A DNA stretch of 64,000 nucleotides from Rhodothermales bacterium (GCA_017643395.1 JAEPNP010000002.1:350290-414289); one strand, 5' to 3'. Counted from the stretch's first letter, positions 9,497 through 19,000 are shown. Numbers and translations are program-made. Notes: a model not told the origin generated them from the letters alone.

Positions 9497-11356
9497 TTAG
9501 CGCGCGACACTGATCAGCGTGGACGTCCCCCGCTGGTCCACCAGTAGATAGATGCCCGCCGGCACCGGCCGATCCGAGCCATCCCGCAGTGACCACGTCA
9601 TGCCGGATAGCGTCGCGACGTGCCGACCCAGCACGTCGAAAGCCCGGACGGCCCCCTGGCCCCCGGTCACCGAGACGGTAGAGTGCGCCGGATTCGGGAA
9701 TGCGCTCAGGGTGGCGCGGGAAGTCGGCACGGTCTGCTCTACCGAGACGGAGGCGCCGACCTCCAGGGAGGCCTCCGCAATCGTCTCCGGTGTCATGTCG
9801 CGACCTTCATACATGCGTGCGAAACGCCTTGTGTCAGCCGTATCCCAGGTCAGCATTTCGTCAATGAAGGACGGCGCCAGACTCTGGTAGCGCAACCAGG
9901 CCGAGACGTGATAGCTGCCATCCGGCAACGCGGCACGGTACTCAAGGCGATCCAGGCCATCGCCCGCTGCGAAATCATCGTCAGAAGCGGCGCGACCGTG
10001 CACAGCCGTGTCCTCGGACCACGGCCCCGTTGGCAACCAGCCTGTCGGAGGAATACGGTTGTCCTTGAGGTAGCCGGATGCACGGAGAAGTCCGTAGGTG
10101 GGGGACCCGTCCGGGTCGCCCATCACGGACTCATAAACCTGAGTCTCCGACTCCGAGCGGATGTGCTCGAGGTGGGGCGCGGGGTATCCGGCCTCATGCT
10201 GCAGCCTTCCTGAATCCGCATCCCACCCGCCGGAATGGAAGACCTCATCCCCATCCGCACTGGTGATTTGCAGTTCCAGCCAGGCGCGTCGACTGGGATA
10301 CCCCGTGGGCAGCTTGTGACCGCTCAGGTTGGTGACCGTGACCGTGATCGCGAGCGTATCTCCCTGCCACGCTGGTGAGAGATCCAGCGACGCGGCACTC
10401 TGCAGCATGCGTCGCGTGCGGGCAATGGTTGAGTCGAAATGCACAGGCTCTGCCGTCACACCGAGCGAATCTCCGTGGTCCCGCAGCATGCCGAGCATGA
10501 ATGCGTTGCCTCCTACAAATTCATGGCGATAGAAGGGCTCTCTGCCATCCAGGCCTTTGGGCGTGTTTGAGATGGGGATCTGACCTGGCTGCACGGGCAT
10601 GTGACAGGTCTGACACTGGGTGTTCGAACCGGGGTACGACGAGTTGAGCCACTCCAGGTAGGGTGTCTGCTCCGCAATACGCCCAACTACCTGACCCGAG
10701 GCGTCGACCGCATCGGTGTACAGCGTGTGACAGGTAGCGCACAACGCCGAACGGTTCATGTGCTCGCCGTATTTGGGCTCGTAGCCGGACATGGCCAGCA
10801 TTGGCCAGGCGAACGGCTCGGTGTAGGGGCCGTAGATGGTCTGGTCGTGGCTGATCTCGAACCCGCCGGAAAAGCTCTCCGGGGTGCCGAGGTTGTCGGA
10901 CAGGATCTGGTGGCAGACGGTACAGCTGACGCCGTCCAATGCCAGCTCATCGTCATCCAGTTGCTCCATGCGGAAGCTGCTCTCACCGGATGCCAGCGCC
11001 TCGGCGCGACCCATCGGTGCATGGCACTTGGCGCATTTGTCTTCGATGGCCGCCTGGAGCCCTGGATTTGCGGCCACCTCGGCCGACACTTTGGCGCGCC
11101 AGAACGGATCCTTGGACGCGTTGGCCATCATCGTGCTGCGCCAATACGTAGGAGGAGACACGTCATTGCCGTTTTCATCCCGTAGATCGGGACGGCCGTC
11201 TGAGGACGGGGTGTGGCAGGTAGCACAGTTGCCCGATCCCGAAAAGATACTTCCCTGCCCCCTTGCCAGGTCCCTGGAGCCATGCGAAACCGCCAGCCAG
11301 GCTCCCAGCAGGAGCGGCAACGAGACGGCTATTGGGAGTATGGTTCGCACGGCCAT
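9497..11356 (-). CDS. Multihaem c-type cytochrome with T9SS sorting domain
   Basis: This 619-residue exported electron-transfer protein has a signal peptide (VSLPLLLGAWLAVSHG) and five CxxCH haem-binding motifs: CATCH at C44, CAKCH near 107, CTVCH near 144, CATCH near 204 and CQTCH near 248. The layout resembles the cytochrome c-554/NrfA-like fold superfamily. Residues ~310-540 form a beta-rich domain, and the last ~75 residues are a T9SS sorting tail (FPNPAHSTVSV, FDVLGRHVATL, PAGIYLL). The tail implies export across the outer membrane, which would put haems at the cell surface. No reductase or oxidase partner is adjacent. The gene ends 55 bp from the convergent small secreted protein. Substrate and partner are unknown. 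Confidence 0.88.
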   Translation of the reverse strand: MAVRTILPIAVSLPLLLGAWLAVSHGSRDLARGQGSIFSGSGNCATCHTPSSDGRPDLRDENGNDVSPPTYWRSTMMANASKDPFWRAKVSAEVAANPGLQAAIEDKCAKCHAPMGRAEALASGESSFRMEQLDDDELALDGVSCTVCHQILSDNLGTPESFSGGFEISHDQTIYGPYTEPFAWPMLAMSGYEPKYGEHMNRSALCATCHTLYTDAVDASGQVVGRIAEQTPYLEWLNSSYPGSNTQCQTCHMPVQPGQIPISNTPKGLDGREPFYRHEFVGGNAFMLGMLRDHGDSLGVTAEPVHFDSTIARTRRMLQSAASLDLSPAWQGDTLAITVTVTNLSGHKLPTGYPSRRAWLELQITSADGDEVFHSGGWDADSGRLQHEAGYPAPHLEHIRSESETQVYESVMGDPDGSPTYGLLRASGYLKDNRIPPTGWLPTGPWSEDTAVHGRAASDDDFAAGDGLDRLEYRAALPDGSYHVSAWLRYQSLAPSFIDEMLTWDTADTRRFARMYEGRDMTPETIAEASLEVGASVSVEQTVPTSRATLSAFPNPAHSTVSVTGGQGAVRAFDVLGRHVATLSGMTWSLRDGSDRPVPAGIYLLVDQRGTSTLISVAR

Positions 11357-11445
11357 GGGTGGGATCTACCTTTCGGAGCAAGTATCGACCCGATCCGGCC
11401 ACTCCAAAGGCGCCATGGACAGCCTGAACCGCCGGGTAATCCGGG

Positions 11446-12849
11446 CTAGTCGCCCGAGGGTTCTTTTGCGAGGCCGCCATCTCCGTCACCCCCGAAGAGT
11501 TGCGGTACCGGGCGCAGCTCCACCGCGTTGATTCTTCGCGGTGCTGCGTCGACGGGCTCCACGGCATCCATCTGCTTCGAGGAGCCACTCCCGAGATCCC
11601 TGAAGCGACGAGCTGAGACCAGCACGCGCGACTCCAGGGTGCCCACAGCGCGGTTGTAGTTGCTGATAGCGGTGCCCAGCCCATTTCCCACCTTGGCAAA
11701 GTGCTCGGCCATGACACAAATGCGATCGTAGAGCTCCTGGCCCAGCGAACTGATCTGTCGCGCATTCTCGGCCACCTGTTCCTGTCGCCAGCCGTAGGCC
11801 ACTGCCCGAAGCAACGCGATGAGGGTCATGGGAGTCGCGACAATGACGTTGTTGTCTATGCCGTACTCGAAAAGCCCGGGGTCCGTCTGGAGGGCAGAAT
11901 AGTAAAACGACTCACCCGGCAGGAAGAGGACCACCATATCCGGCGTCGTATCGAATTGGTCGAAGTACGCCTTGGCGCCCAACTTCCTGATGTGCTCGCG
12001 CAGCTGCGAAACGTGACGCCGCGACTCTGCCTTGCGCGTTTTCTCATCCTCCGCCTCAATGGCCTCCAGATAGGCCTCTAGCGGCACCTTGGCGTCTACG
12101 ACGATGATGCGGTCTCCCGGGAGCCGTACGATCAGGTCGGGCCGGAGTCGGCCGTCGGCGGTCGACACGGTAGGCTGTTCATCGAAGTCGCAGTAGCTGA
12201 CCATGCCAGCCAGTTCCACGACGCGCCGGAGTTGAACCTCCCCCCATCTGCCCCGCACGGCCGGCTTGCGAAGCGCGTTGACCAGATTGGATGCCTCCTT
12301 CTGCAATTTGACCTGCGACTCCCCCAGGAGTCGCACCTGCTCGGAAAGCGAAGCATACGTCTCGGTTCGCTCCTTTTCGACCGACGACAGGTGCTGCTGC
12401 ACGGCCTCCAGGGACTTGCCCAGGGGCTGAACCAGTTGTTGCATCTTCAGGCGGCGCTGCTCTCCCTTCTCCTCGGCCCGCAAAAGCATGCCGTCGAACT
12501 GCGACCTGGCCAGTTCCATGAACGACTTGGCGTTTTCGTCCAGAGCCTTGCGAGACAGGGCGTCAATCTGGTGCATCCAGGCCTGCTGCGCCTCCGCGAG
12601 CGCCTCGATCTTCTCCTGGTCGGCCCGTCTCTCCACGTTTCGCGCCGTGCGCTCTGCCGTGAAGGCCTTGTCCAGATCCACGTACTCCTGCTCTCGAATC
12701 TGGAGTCGATCTCTGAGATACGCCTCCGCTTTTCGCACGTGCTCGAGATCCGCTCTCATGCGGGCGGCCTTTGGGCGCTGCAGCATCCAGACGAGGAGAG
12801 CTCCGGCCGCGGCAGCTACTCCGAGCATCGACAAGGTGGTGAGATCCAT
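11446..12849 (-). CDS. rmuC: DNA recombination protein RmuC homologue
   Basis: RmuC-family proteins limit inversions between repeats and contain a PD-(D/E)XK-like nuclease fold. This 467-residue protein has an N-terminal membrane helix (LSMLGVAAAAGALLVWML), a long coiled coil over roughly the first 150 residues, and the conserved RmuC core: GRWGEVQLRRVVELAGM, RPDLIVRLPGDRIIVVDAKVPLEAY, and FLPGESFYYSAL. The D and K of VVDAKVP fit the nuclease-like active site. The ATG at 12849 is chosen because it sits just before the membrane helix; an in-frame ATG at 12891 would add a non-conserved leader. A perfect palindrome at 12906-12923 lies just upstream and may be its operator. Confidence 0.92.
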   Translation of the reverse strand: MDLTTLSMLGVAAAAGALLVWMLQRPKAARMRADLEHVRKAEAYLRDRLQIREQEYVDLDKAFTAERTARNVERRADQEKIEALAEAQQAWMHQIDALSRKALDENAKSFMELARSQFDGMLLRAEEKGEQRRLKMQQLVQPLGKSLEAVQQHLSSVEKERTETYASLSEQVRLLGESQVKLQKEASNLVNALRKPAVRGRWGEVQLRRVVELAGMVSYCDFDEQPTVSTADGRLRPDLIVRLPGDRIIVVDAKVPLEAYLEAIEAEDEKTRKAESRRHVSQLREHIRKLGAKAYFDQFDTTPDMVVLFLPGESFYYSALQTDPGLFEYGIDNNVIVATPMTLIALLRAVAYGWRQEQVAENARQISSLGQELYDRICVMAEHFAKVGNGLGTAISNYNRAVGTLESRVLVSARRFRDLGSGSSKQMDAVEPVDAAPRRINAVELRPVPQLFGGDGDGGLAKEPSGD

Positions 12850-12905
12850 TTCGGTCCAGGCTGACGGCACGGGAAAAGTCCCTGTCTGCAACCTAAAGCC
12901 GAGGG

Positions 12906-12923
12906 GTGACAGTTATCTGTCAC
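12906..12923. promoter_or_regulatory. Perfect inverted repeat upstream of rmuC
   Basis: GTGACAG (12906-12912), a TTAT spacer, then CTGTCAC (12917-12923) form a perfect 7-4-7 palindrome between the end of the esterase gene (12930) and the rmuC start (12849). No T-run follows on the minus strand, so an operator is more likely than a terminator. Confidence 0.5.
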
Positions 12924-12929
12924 ATCCTC

Positions 12930-14324
12930 CTAGCGACGGTACAGAAAGCGCAGCATGTCCGGAAAACGCGCCGCCCAGGCCAACTCATTGTGCGAGGCGC
13001 CAAGCGCCTCCACGAAGTAGGCATCGCTCGGGTCATCCACCCTCTCCGACACCACCAGGTGCAGTTCACGCGCGTCCGAAACCATGCCCGCAGCCTCGTC
13101 AGAGCCGACGTCGATCCAGATCCGCATCCCCGACAAATCCGCGTTGGCCGCATCGTCCAGAATGAACCGCTCGTCCCACCAGACGGACGGGGATGCCACG
13201 AGCAGGCCGTCAAACTGCCCAGGATAGCGAGTGGCCAGATAGATGGTGAGTAGCCCGCCCAGTGAAGCACCGCCAAGAGAAGTCCGCTCAGGATCCGTCC
13301 GGTAGGTCGCGTCGATGAAGGGTTTGAGATCCTCGAGAAGGAATCGGCCGAAATCGTCCGCAAGCCCACCCCCCTGGGTCATGAGCGCACTGAACTGCGA
13401 GACCCGACCCGCCTGCACAATCGTCGGGCTGAAGTAGATCCCCTCCCGGGGTACGAACAACTCGTCTCCTTCCGGCTCGAGCTCTGTCCAGACATCCTCA
13501 TAGGGCAACTGGACCTTCAGATCGCCCTCGATTTCGCGGAAGGACAGGCTGAGGTCCGGCTCCATGACGGTCGTGTAGTCACCGACCCATCCCCTTCCTC
13601 CTTCCACGCGCCGGAACTCCCACTGCCTGCCGCCGGGCGTATACTCGCGCGTGCGGTTCGCGGGGCTGGCGAAAATCCCGACAATGATGACCGGCTCGAT
13701 AATGCCCCGTGCGATGAGCCGCTCCGCCGTCTCGTCGGCGGACCACTCATACCCGGAGAGACGCTGGTCAAACAGATGTTGACCGTCCATCATATACAGG
13801 ACCGGGTACCTCCTGTCTCCGTCATCGTATCCGGGAGGCAGATATACCATGAACTGCTTCTCCTCCGGCAGAAAGCTGGTCGAAAAGCCCTCATGGGTGC
13901 GCACATCGCCCACGATTGTCGGTTCAAGCTGCTCCGGCGGATCGTTGAATACACGCCGGACCTCCACATCGCCGCTCTCCCGACTGATCAGTCGATCCCG
14001 GCCTTCCTCCCAGCCTTCGTTGGAGTTGCCGGGCCGGTCGATCTTGAACTTGTAGCGCAAGGGCTCTCCGGCGCGGGCGACTTCTATGCGGACCTCGTAG
14101 ACGCCGTCGTTGTCCAGGTCGGTGGCGAGCACGCTTTCACTCCACTCCAGCGGCTCCACGCTGCCGCGCACACCGACCGCGTCAGTTCGAGGGTCGAACA
14201 CACCCTCGGCCGTGGCGGGATTCATGTCGACCCGGAAGTGAACCTGAATGGTCGCCTCCGGCGCCTCGCACGCCGCAAGGAGCAAGACGGCCGAAACGAA
14301 TAGAAGACACTGGCGGAACCGCAT
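12930..14324 (-). CDS. Lipoprotein esterase (alpha/beta hydrolase, putative esterase D/Fes-like) with N-terminal carbohydrate-binding-like module
   Basis: This 464-residue lipoprotein (lipobox LLLAAC) has an N-terminal immunoglobulin/starch-binding-like module (~25-110; FRVDMNPATAEGVFDPRTD and YEVRIEVARAGEPLRYKFKID) followed by an alpha/beta hydrolase of the 'putative esterase' family. The nucleophile elbow is GGASLGG, an acidic residue is available in WIDVGSDE, and the catalytic histidine is likely in EALGASHNELAW. Family members hydrolyse ester bonds in siderophores, feruloylated sugars or trehalose esters. Substrate is unknown; the binding module hints at a carbohydrate ester. A terminator-like hairpin lies only 12 bp before its ATG, so expression may depend on an event in the leader. 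Confidence 0.85.
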   Translation of the reverse strand: MRFRQCLLFVSAVLLLAACEAPEATIQVHFRVDMNPATAEGVFDPRTDAVGVRGSVEPLEWSESVLATDLDNDGVYEVRIEVARAGEPLRYKFKIDRPGNSNEGWEEGRDRLISRESGDVEVRRVFNDPPEQLEPTIVGDVRTHEGFSTSFLPEEKQFMVYLPPGYDDGDRRYPVLYMMDGQHLFDQRLSGYEWSADETAERLIARGIIEPVIIVGIFASPANRTREYTPGGRQWEFRRVEGGRGWVGDYTTVMEPDLSLSFREIEGDLKVQLPYEDVWTELEPEGDELFVPREGIYFSPTIVQAGRVSQFSALMTQGGGLADDFGRFLLEDLKPFIDATYRTDPERTSLGGASLGGLLTIYLATRYPGQFDGLLVASPSVWWDERFILDDAANADLSGMRIWIDVGSDEAAGMVSDARELHLVVSERVDDPSDAYFVEALGASHNELAWAARFPDMLRFLYRR

Positions 14325-14335
14325 AAGGCAAAATA

Positions 14336-14371
14336 GAAAATGCCGCCCCGCATATACGGGCCGGCATTTTC
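14336..14371 (-). terminator. Terminator or attenuator hairpin directly before the esterase gene
   Basis: GAAAATGCCG (14336-14345) pairs perfectly with CGGCATTTTC (14362-14371), and after one mismatch the inner CCCG/CGGG pairs close a six-base loop. On the minus strand the stem runs into a T-rich stretch (ATTTTCTATTTTG). It can end transcripts of the subtilase gene, but it stops only 12 bp from the esterase ATG at 14324, which leaves little room for a promoter downstream of it. Confidence 0.7.
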
Positions 14372-14439
14372 AAGGTTAGACGATCATTTCTGAGTCGGAC
14401 CCCTCTTCCGACCAAGAGCCGAGTCGCCGAACCTGAGGT

Positions 14440-14495
14440 TGAGACAGTTCCGGTGTCTCAGAGGTGTCTCACGTGTGTCTCACGTGAGACACCTC
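14440..14495. promoter_or_regulatory. Cluster of TGTCTCA/TGAGACA heptamers including a perfect 15-bp inverted repeat
   Basis: Five copies of TGTCTCA or its complement start at 14440, 14454, 14465, 14476 and 14485. The last part forms a perfect inverted repeat: GAGGTGTCTCACGTG (14461-14475), spacer TGTCT, CACGTGAGACACCTC (14481-14495). A second repeat, TGAGACA-7 bp-TGTCTCA, spans 14440-14460. No T-run follows the 15-bp stem, so a protein-binding array is the better reading. It lies 116-171 bp upstream of the esterase start and 8 bp past the subtilase stop. Confidence 0.55.
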
Positions 14496-14502
14496 GGGGC
14501 AG

Positions 14503-15837
14503 CTACCTGAGGTGTACACAGGCAGTAGTGGTGTTACCGGGGACGCCGCTGACGCAGCCTTCTGGCGATGAGATGGCCTGTAGCGCCTGTTCTGCGCTCA
14601 TGTCTCCATCTCGAGCCATGACTGCCGCGATGGCCCCGGCTACATGCGGGACTGCAAAGGACGTACCCGATCCCAGCAGCAGGACGATTTTTTTCTTGCT
14701 GATCTTGCCGAGCGACAGGATGTCTTCTCCCGGAGCGTAAATGTCGACTTTCTTCCCGTAGTTGGAGAAGGAGGAGTGTTCATTGTTCGGTCCGTGGGAG
14801 CCCACCGTAATCACGCCGCGCGCATGAGCCGGCGTAACCTTGTTGGCGTTCAGACCGTCGTTTCCGGCCGATACGACGACAATTATCCCTGCCTTGTGGG
14901 CAGCCGTGAACGCCTTGTCGAGGGCCGTCTTCCACGTCACGCCGATGTAAGCACCAAAGCTGGCCGAGATGATCATCGGCGTGGACGGATTGGCCTCTTT
15001 CTCCTCAATGATCTGGTTGATGGCATCGATCACAATGGACATCGACGTCATCCCGAACTTGTTGAGCACCACCATGTTATGCACGGAGACACCCGGCGCG
15101 ACACCAATCACGCCGGTGTTGTTGTCCAGTGCACCGGCCGTACCGGCGATGTGGTAGCCGTGCGTGAAGACGTCCTTGCCGGCACGCTTTACGAACTCCC
15201 GCTCCTCCACCAGATTGACGTCGTCCTCATTGACGCGGGTGTCGAGGACGTACAGATGCACGCCCTGCATATCCGCCTCGGTAACGCCTGCCAGGGGCGC
15301 GTTGATGTGCGGCACGCCCCAGGGCGTAGTCTGGTTGTTGCTTGCCGGCGACATCGTGACGCTTTCGGCCTGAACACGCAAATCCGGCTCGATTTCGGCC
15401 ACCTCCGGAGAGGCCAGCAGCGCGTTCAAAGCGGGCATGACGATGTCGTCTCCCGCCTGGAGGTTGAAGGCCTTCTTGATAGCCTTCTTGTCGAACTGAA
15501 CAGCACTGGACAACTCCAGGATCTGCCCCCCCGTGCTGTGACGCTTCAGGAAGTTGTGGCGCTTCAGGAAGTTGTGACGCTTCAGGAAGTTGTCGGCGAG
15601 AGACTCATTCGAGTCGAAATACCGAATAATGATGCGAATTTCGTCAGGATCGTCCTTGCCCGCCTCTGTCTCGAGGGCGGTCTGTGCAAGCAGATGTCCG
15701 TTGACCAGCTTGGGGTCGCCGAGCACCTGTTCCTCGAGCTCAAGGGGGGTGAATTCGGGGGACGCGATCGGTTCAACACATCCGGACGCGACGAAAACGG
15801 CCGCAACCAGTGCGGCGGTGGAAGCACGGCGAATCAT
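14503..15837 (-). CDS. Subtilisin-like (S8) peptidase lipoprotein with I9-type propeptide and triplicated NFLKRH motif
   Basis: This 444-residue protease has a lipoprotein signal (VAAVFVASGC, C20), a propeptide of the I9 inhibitor type (~65-157, IRIIIRYFD to AEIEPDLRVQAE), and a proteinase K-like catalytic domain. The triad is D199 (LYVLDTRV), H226 (THGYHIAGT) and S393 (GSGTSFAVPHVAG), with oxyanion N326 (SAGNDG). Within the propeptide the hexapeptide NFLKRH is repeated three times (residues 83-100), encoded by three near-identical 18-bp units. It is divergent from the propeller kinase at 16072. Its leader contains CCCCACCACCCCCA rather than a Shine-Dalgarno sequence. Likely a cell-envelope protease activated by self-cleavage of the propeptide. 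Confidence 0.9.
   Translation of the reverse strand: MIRRASTAALVAAVFVASGCVEPIASPEFTPLELEEQVLGDPKLVNGHLLAQTALETEAGKDDPDEIRIIIRYFDSNESLADNFLKRHNFLKRHNFLKRHSTGGQILELSSAVQFDKKAIKKAFNLQAGDDIVMPALNALLASPEVAEIEPDLRVQAESVTMSPASNNQTTPWGVPHINAPLAGVTEADMQGVHLYVLDTRVNEDDVNLVEEREFVKRAGKDVFTHGYHIAGTAGALDNNTGVIGVAPGVSVHNMVVLNKFGMTSMSIVIDAINQIIEEKEANPSTPMIISASFGAYIGVTWKTALDKAFTAAHKAGIIVVVSAGNDGLNANKVTPAHARGVITVGSHGPNNEHSSFSNYGKKVDIYAPGEDILSLGKISKKKIVLLLGSGTSFAVPHVAGAIAAVMARDGDMSAEQALQAISSPEGCVSGVPGNTTTACVHLR
15538..15591. repeat. Three tandem 18-bp units inside the subtilase propeptide
   Basis: Units at 15538-15555, 15556-15573 and 15574-15591 read GTGACGCTTCAGGAAGTT; the first and third are identical and the second differs by one transition. 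Each encodes NFLKRH on the minus strand. The period is a multiple of three, so copy-number change would keep the frame. Confidence 0.9.
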
Positions 15838-16071
15838 GGCCGGGTGGGGGTATGTGGGGGTGGTGGGGTCCGAACCCTAGTACAAAGCAGGTGCCAATTC
15901 AAATCGACCATATCGACCAGGTCGGCAATGGCCAGCGATCCAAGTATCTATTAATCCGTAATTTAAGCACCAGAAACCCAAGCAAATGCCAACTTTTTCT
16001 TTCGACGAACCGAAATCGGTCGCTGTCCGGTAAGGTTTTTGAGTAGCGAGGTTCACCCACCAACCTCCCCC
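15838..16071. other. Divergent intergenic region, partly AT-rich
   Basis: This 234-bp gap separates the minus-strand subtilase from the plus-strand propeller kinase and must hold promoters for both. Bases ~15930-16040 are clearly AT-richer than the surroundings. Both genes are preceded by C-rich leaders (CCCCACCACCCCCA on the minus strand, CCACCAACCTCCCCC before 16072). I could not assign -35/-10 or Bacteroidota-type TTTG/TAnnTTTG elements with confidence. Confidence 0.5.
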
Positions 16072-19000
16072 ATGCTGATTTCACTTCTCTGTCTGCTGTT
16101 GCCCCTGGCAGCAGCAGAGCCGGCCAAGTCCCTCGATCCGGACAAGTCCATCAGGCAGTTCGTCATGGACACCTGGACCATGGAAGAGGGCCTTCCCAAC
16201 AACGCGGTCGGAGCCTTGCTCCAGACCAGCGACGGTTATCTGTGGGTCGGCACGGACGCCGGCCTGGCTCGCTACAACGGCATCACCTTTACCAGCTTTG
16301 ATCGCAATCCAGCCTTCTCCTCACACGAGGTTAGAAGTCTGGCAGAGTCCGGAGAGGGCGCCTTGTGGGCAGGCACGCTCACGGGTGTCGTGGTGGTCGA
16401 TCGCTCGGGAGCGCGGCCGTTGGAGGCACTGCCACGAAGCGTGCGCGTCGAAGCCCTCGTCCCGGCGGACGATGGCGAGGTGTGGGTCGGGACGTGGAGC
16501 AACGGATTGTACCGATGCCGGGAGGACGCGTGCAGCCACCAGGGAGGCGCGGACATAGGCCGCATTCAGGGGCTGCGTCTGGGCAGCGGCACGCTTTGGA
16601 TCGGGACCGAGTCAGGCCTCTTCCGTCTGCGTCCGGACGACGATGGGCCCCAGCCGGTCGCCAACGGCCTTGTGGTCTCGGCGATGGATGTGCTACCCGG
16701 GGGCGACCTCCTGGTTACCGAGCGGGAAGGTGGGGTCCTGAGATTCGACAGTAACGGTCGCCGTGTTTCCCGCCCGGAGGATGCCAACTGGCCCACCGAG
16801 AGGGTGTGGGCCGTGCTTGCGGATCGCGAGGGTTCTTTGTGGTTCGGCGTAGAAGGCCGCAGTCTCCTGCGCATGTCCGGCACCACCGTCAATGCGTTCG
16901 GTCAGAAAGAAGGCCTGCCGGGAACGCGGGTGCTGTCCATCACGGAAGATCGAGAAGGCAGCGTCTGGGTAGGCACCGAGGGCGGCGGCCTTCTCCGCTT
17001 CCGCAATGGGGCCTTTACGACCATCGACAGCCAGTCCGGCCTTGCCGAAGAATACGTGACCACCGTCTCACAGGGACCGGATGGCGCCATGCTGGCCGGC
17101 ACCTTCGGCGGGGGCCTGCACGTCCTGGACCCCGAGAAGTTGATGGTCCGCGAACGGATACGGGGGTTGCCTTCAGCCAATGTGACCGGAGTTCTGCCGG
17201 CGGCGGATGGGTCGATTCTTGTCGCGTCCATAGATGCCGGCGTCTCTCGGGTTGTGGGGTCTCGCGTGCGATCCATCCCCGGACTGCCCTCACAATCCGT
17301 CTATGCGCTACATCGCGCCCGTAATGGTGAGGTCTGGATCGGCACCGACGCCGGCCTGGTTCGCCTCTCGGACTCGGGGACGTCGGTATACACGGAAGAC
17401 GATGGACTCGGCAGCAATTCCATCGTCGATATCGAAGACGACGGCGCAGGGCGCGTCTGGGTCGGCACCTATGGCGGCGGACTGACCGTGTTCAACCCGG
17501 ACGGCACCACGCGCACCTACAACACGGAGGATGGACTCGACTCCGACATTGTCAGCGCGCTCCATCTGGACCGCGAAGGCGTGCTCTGGATAGGCACGCT
17601 CGAAGGGGGCCTCAGCATGCTGGACAACGGCCACATCGAGAATTTCTCTATTCGCGACGGCCTGTTCGACCGCTCCGTCTTCCAGATCCTCGAAGACGAC
17701 TTCGGATTCCTGTGGATGGGCTCCAACCGCGGCATCTCCCGCGTTCGCAAGGCGGACATTCTCGCGTATCGAAACGGAGGTCTTCCGGCCATTCCCCACG
17801 AGGCGTTCGGTACGGACGATGGACTCAAATCGCCTGAAATCAACGGCGGCGCGCAACCTGCAGGCTGGAAGAGCACGGACGGTCGGCTCTGGTTTCCCTC
17901 CATCGCCGGCGTGGCCGTGGTGGACCCGTCGGACCTGAGCCGCAACACGGTGCCCCCTCCCGTCGTCATTGAACGCGTCGAGGCAGACGGAGTCGCTATC
18001 GCGGTCGGCTCCGAGGTCGAATTGGCGCCCGGCACGCGTCGGCTCGAGTTCAAGTTTGCGGCGCTCAGCCTCGTCGACGCCTCCGCCATCAAGTACCGCT
18101 TCCGCCTGCGCGGCGAAGAAACGGAATGGAATACGACGATGGCCGGAAACACAGCCACCTACACGTTCCTCGATCCAGGCACGTACACCTTCCAGGTGGC
18201 CGCAGCCAACAACGACGGCGTCTGGAACGAGGACGGTGCCTCGCTATCGTTCACGCTCAAACCCTATCTGTTCCAGACCTCCTGGTTCTGGATGCTCATC
18301 GCCTCTGCCGGATTCATGGCGGGGGCATGGTTCTTCCGCAGCCGCACCGAACAGTTGAAGCGGCAGCGCACTGAGCTTGAGCAAATGGTGGAGGAGCGTA
18401 CGCGCGACGTCCTGGCTGCCCGTGACCAGATTCTGGCTCAGTCGGACGCGCTGCGTGCCTCCCTGCGCGACAAGGAGGTGCTGCTTCGCGAGGTGCATCA
18501 CAGGGTGAAGAACAATCTGCAGATGATCTCGAGTCTGCTGCAGCTCCAGTCGCGGCAGGTCACCGACCACGAAACGAAGCTTCTTTTCGAGGAGTGCCGC
18601 AACCGCATCTATTCCTTCTCCATGGTGCACGAGCGCCTGTACCGGTCCAAGGACATGGCGCACTTTGACTTTGTGGAATACCTCAGCGGCGTTGCGCACG
18701 CCCTCGTTCGGTCCCATCACCGCCGAGACCGCGAAATCGAACTGGAGGTTCGAGTCGATCCGGGTGACATGGATGTGGACAAGGTCATTCCCTGTGGACT
18801 GATAGTGACCGAATTCGTGACCAACGCACTGCGCCATGCCTTCAACTCGCAGGCGCATGGCACCATCTGGGTCAACTTCTCGCGTATGAATGAGACCGGT
18901 CTGCTTACTGTTGAGGATGATGGCCTGGGACTCTCGCCCGACATCAGTCAGGAGCGCCGGGATGGGCTCGGGCTGAATCTGGTCGATGCCCTGGTCACTC

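Noticed and set aside
14461-14495. Intrinsic terminator of the subtilase gene
   Set aside because: The 15-bp stem lacks a T-run on either strand; the hairpin at 14336-14371 fits a terminator better.
15538-15591. CRISPR-like array
   Set aside because: Only three 18-bp units with no spacers, in frame inside a protease gene.
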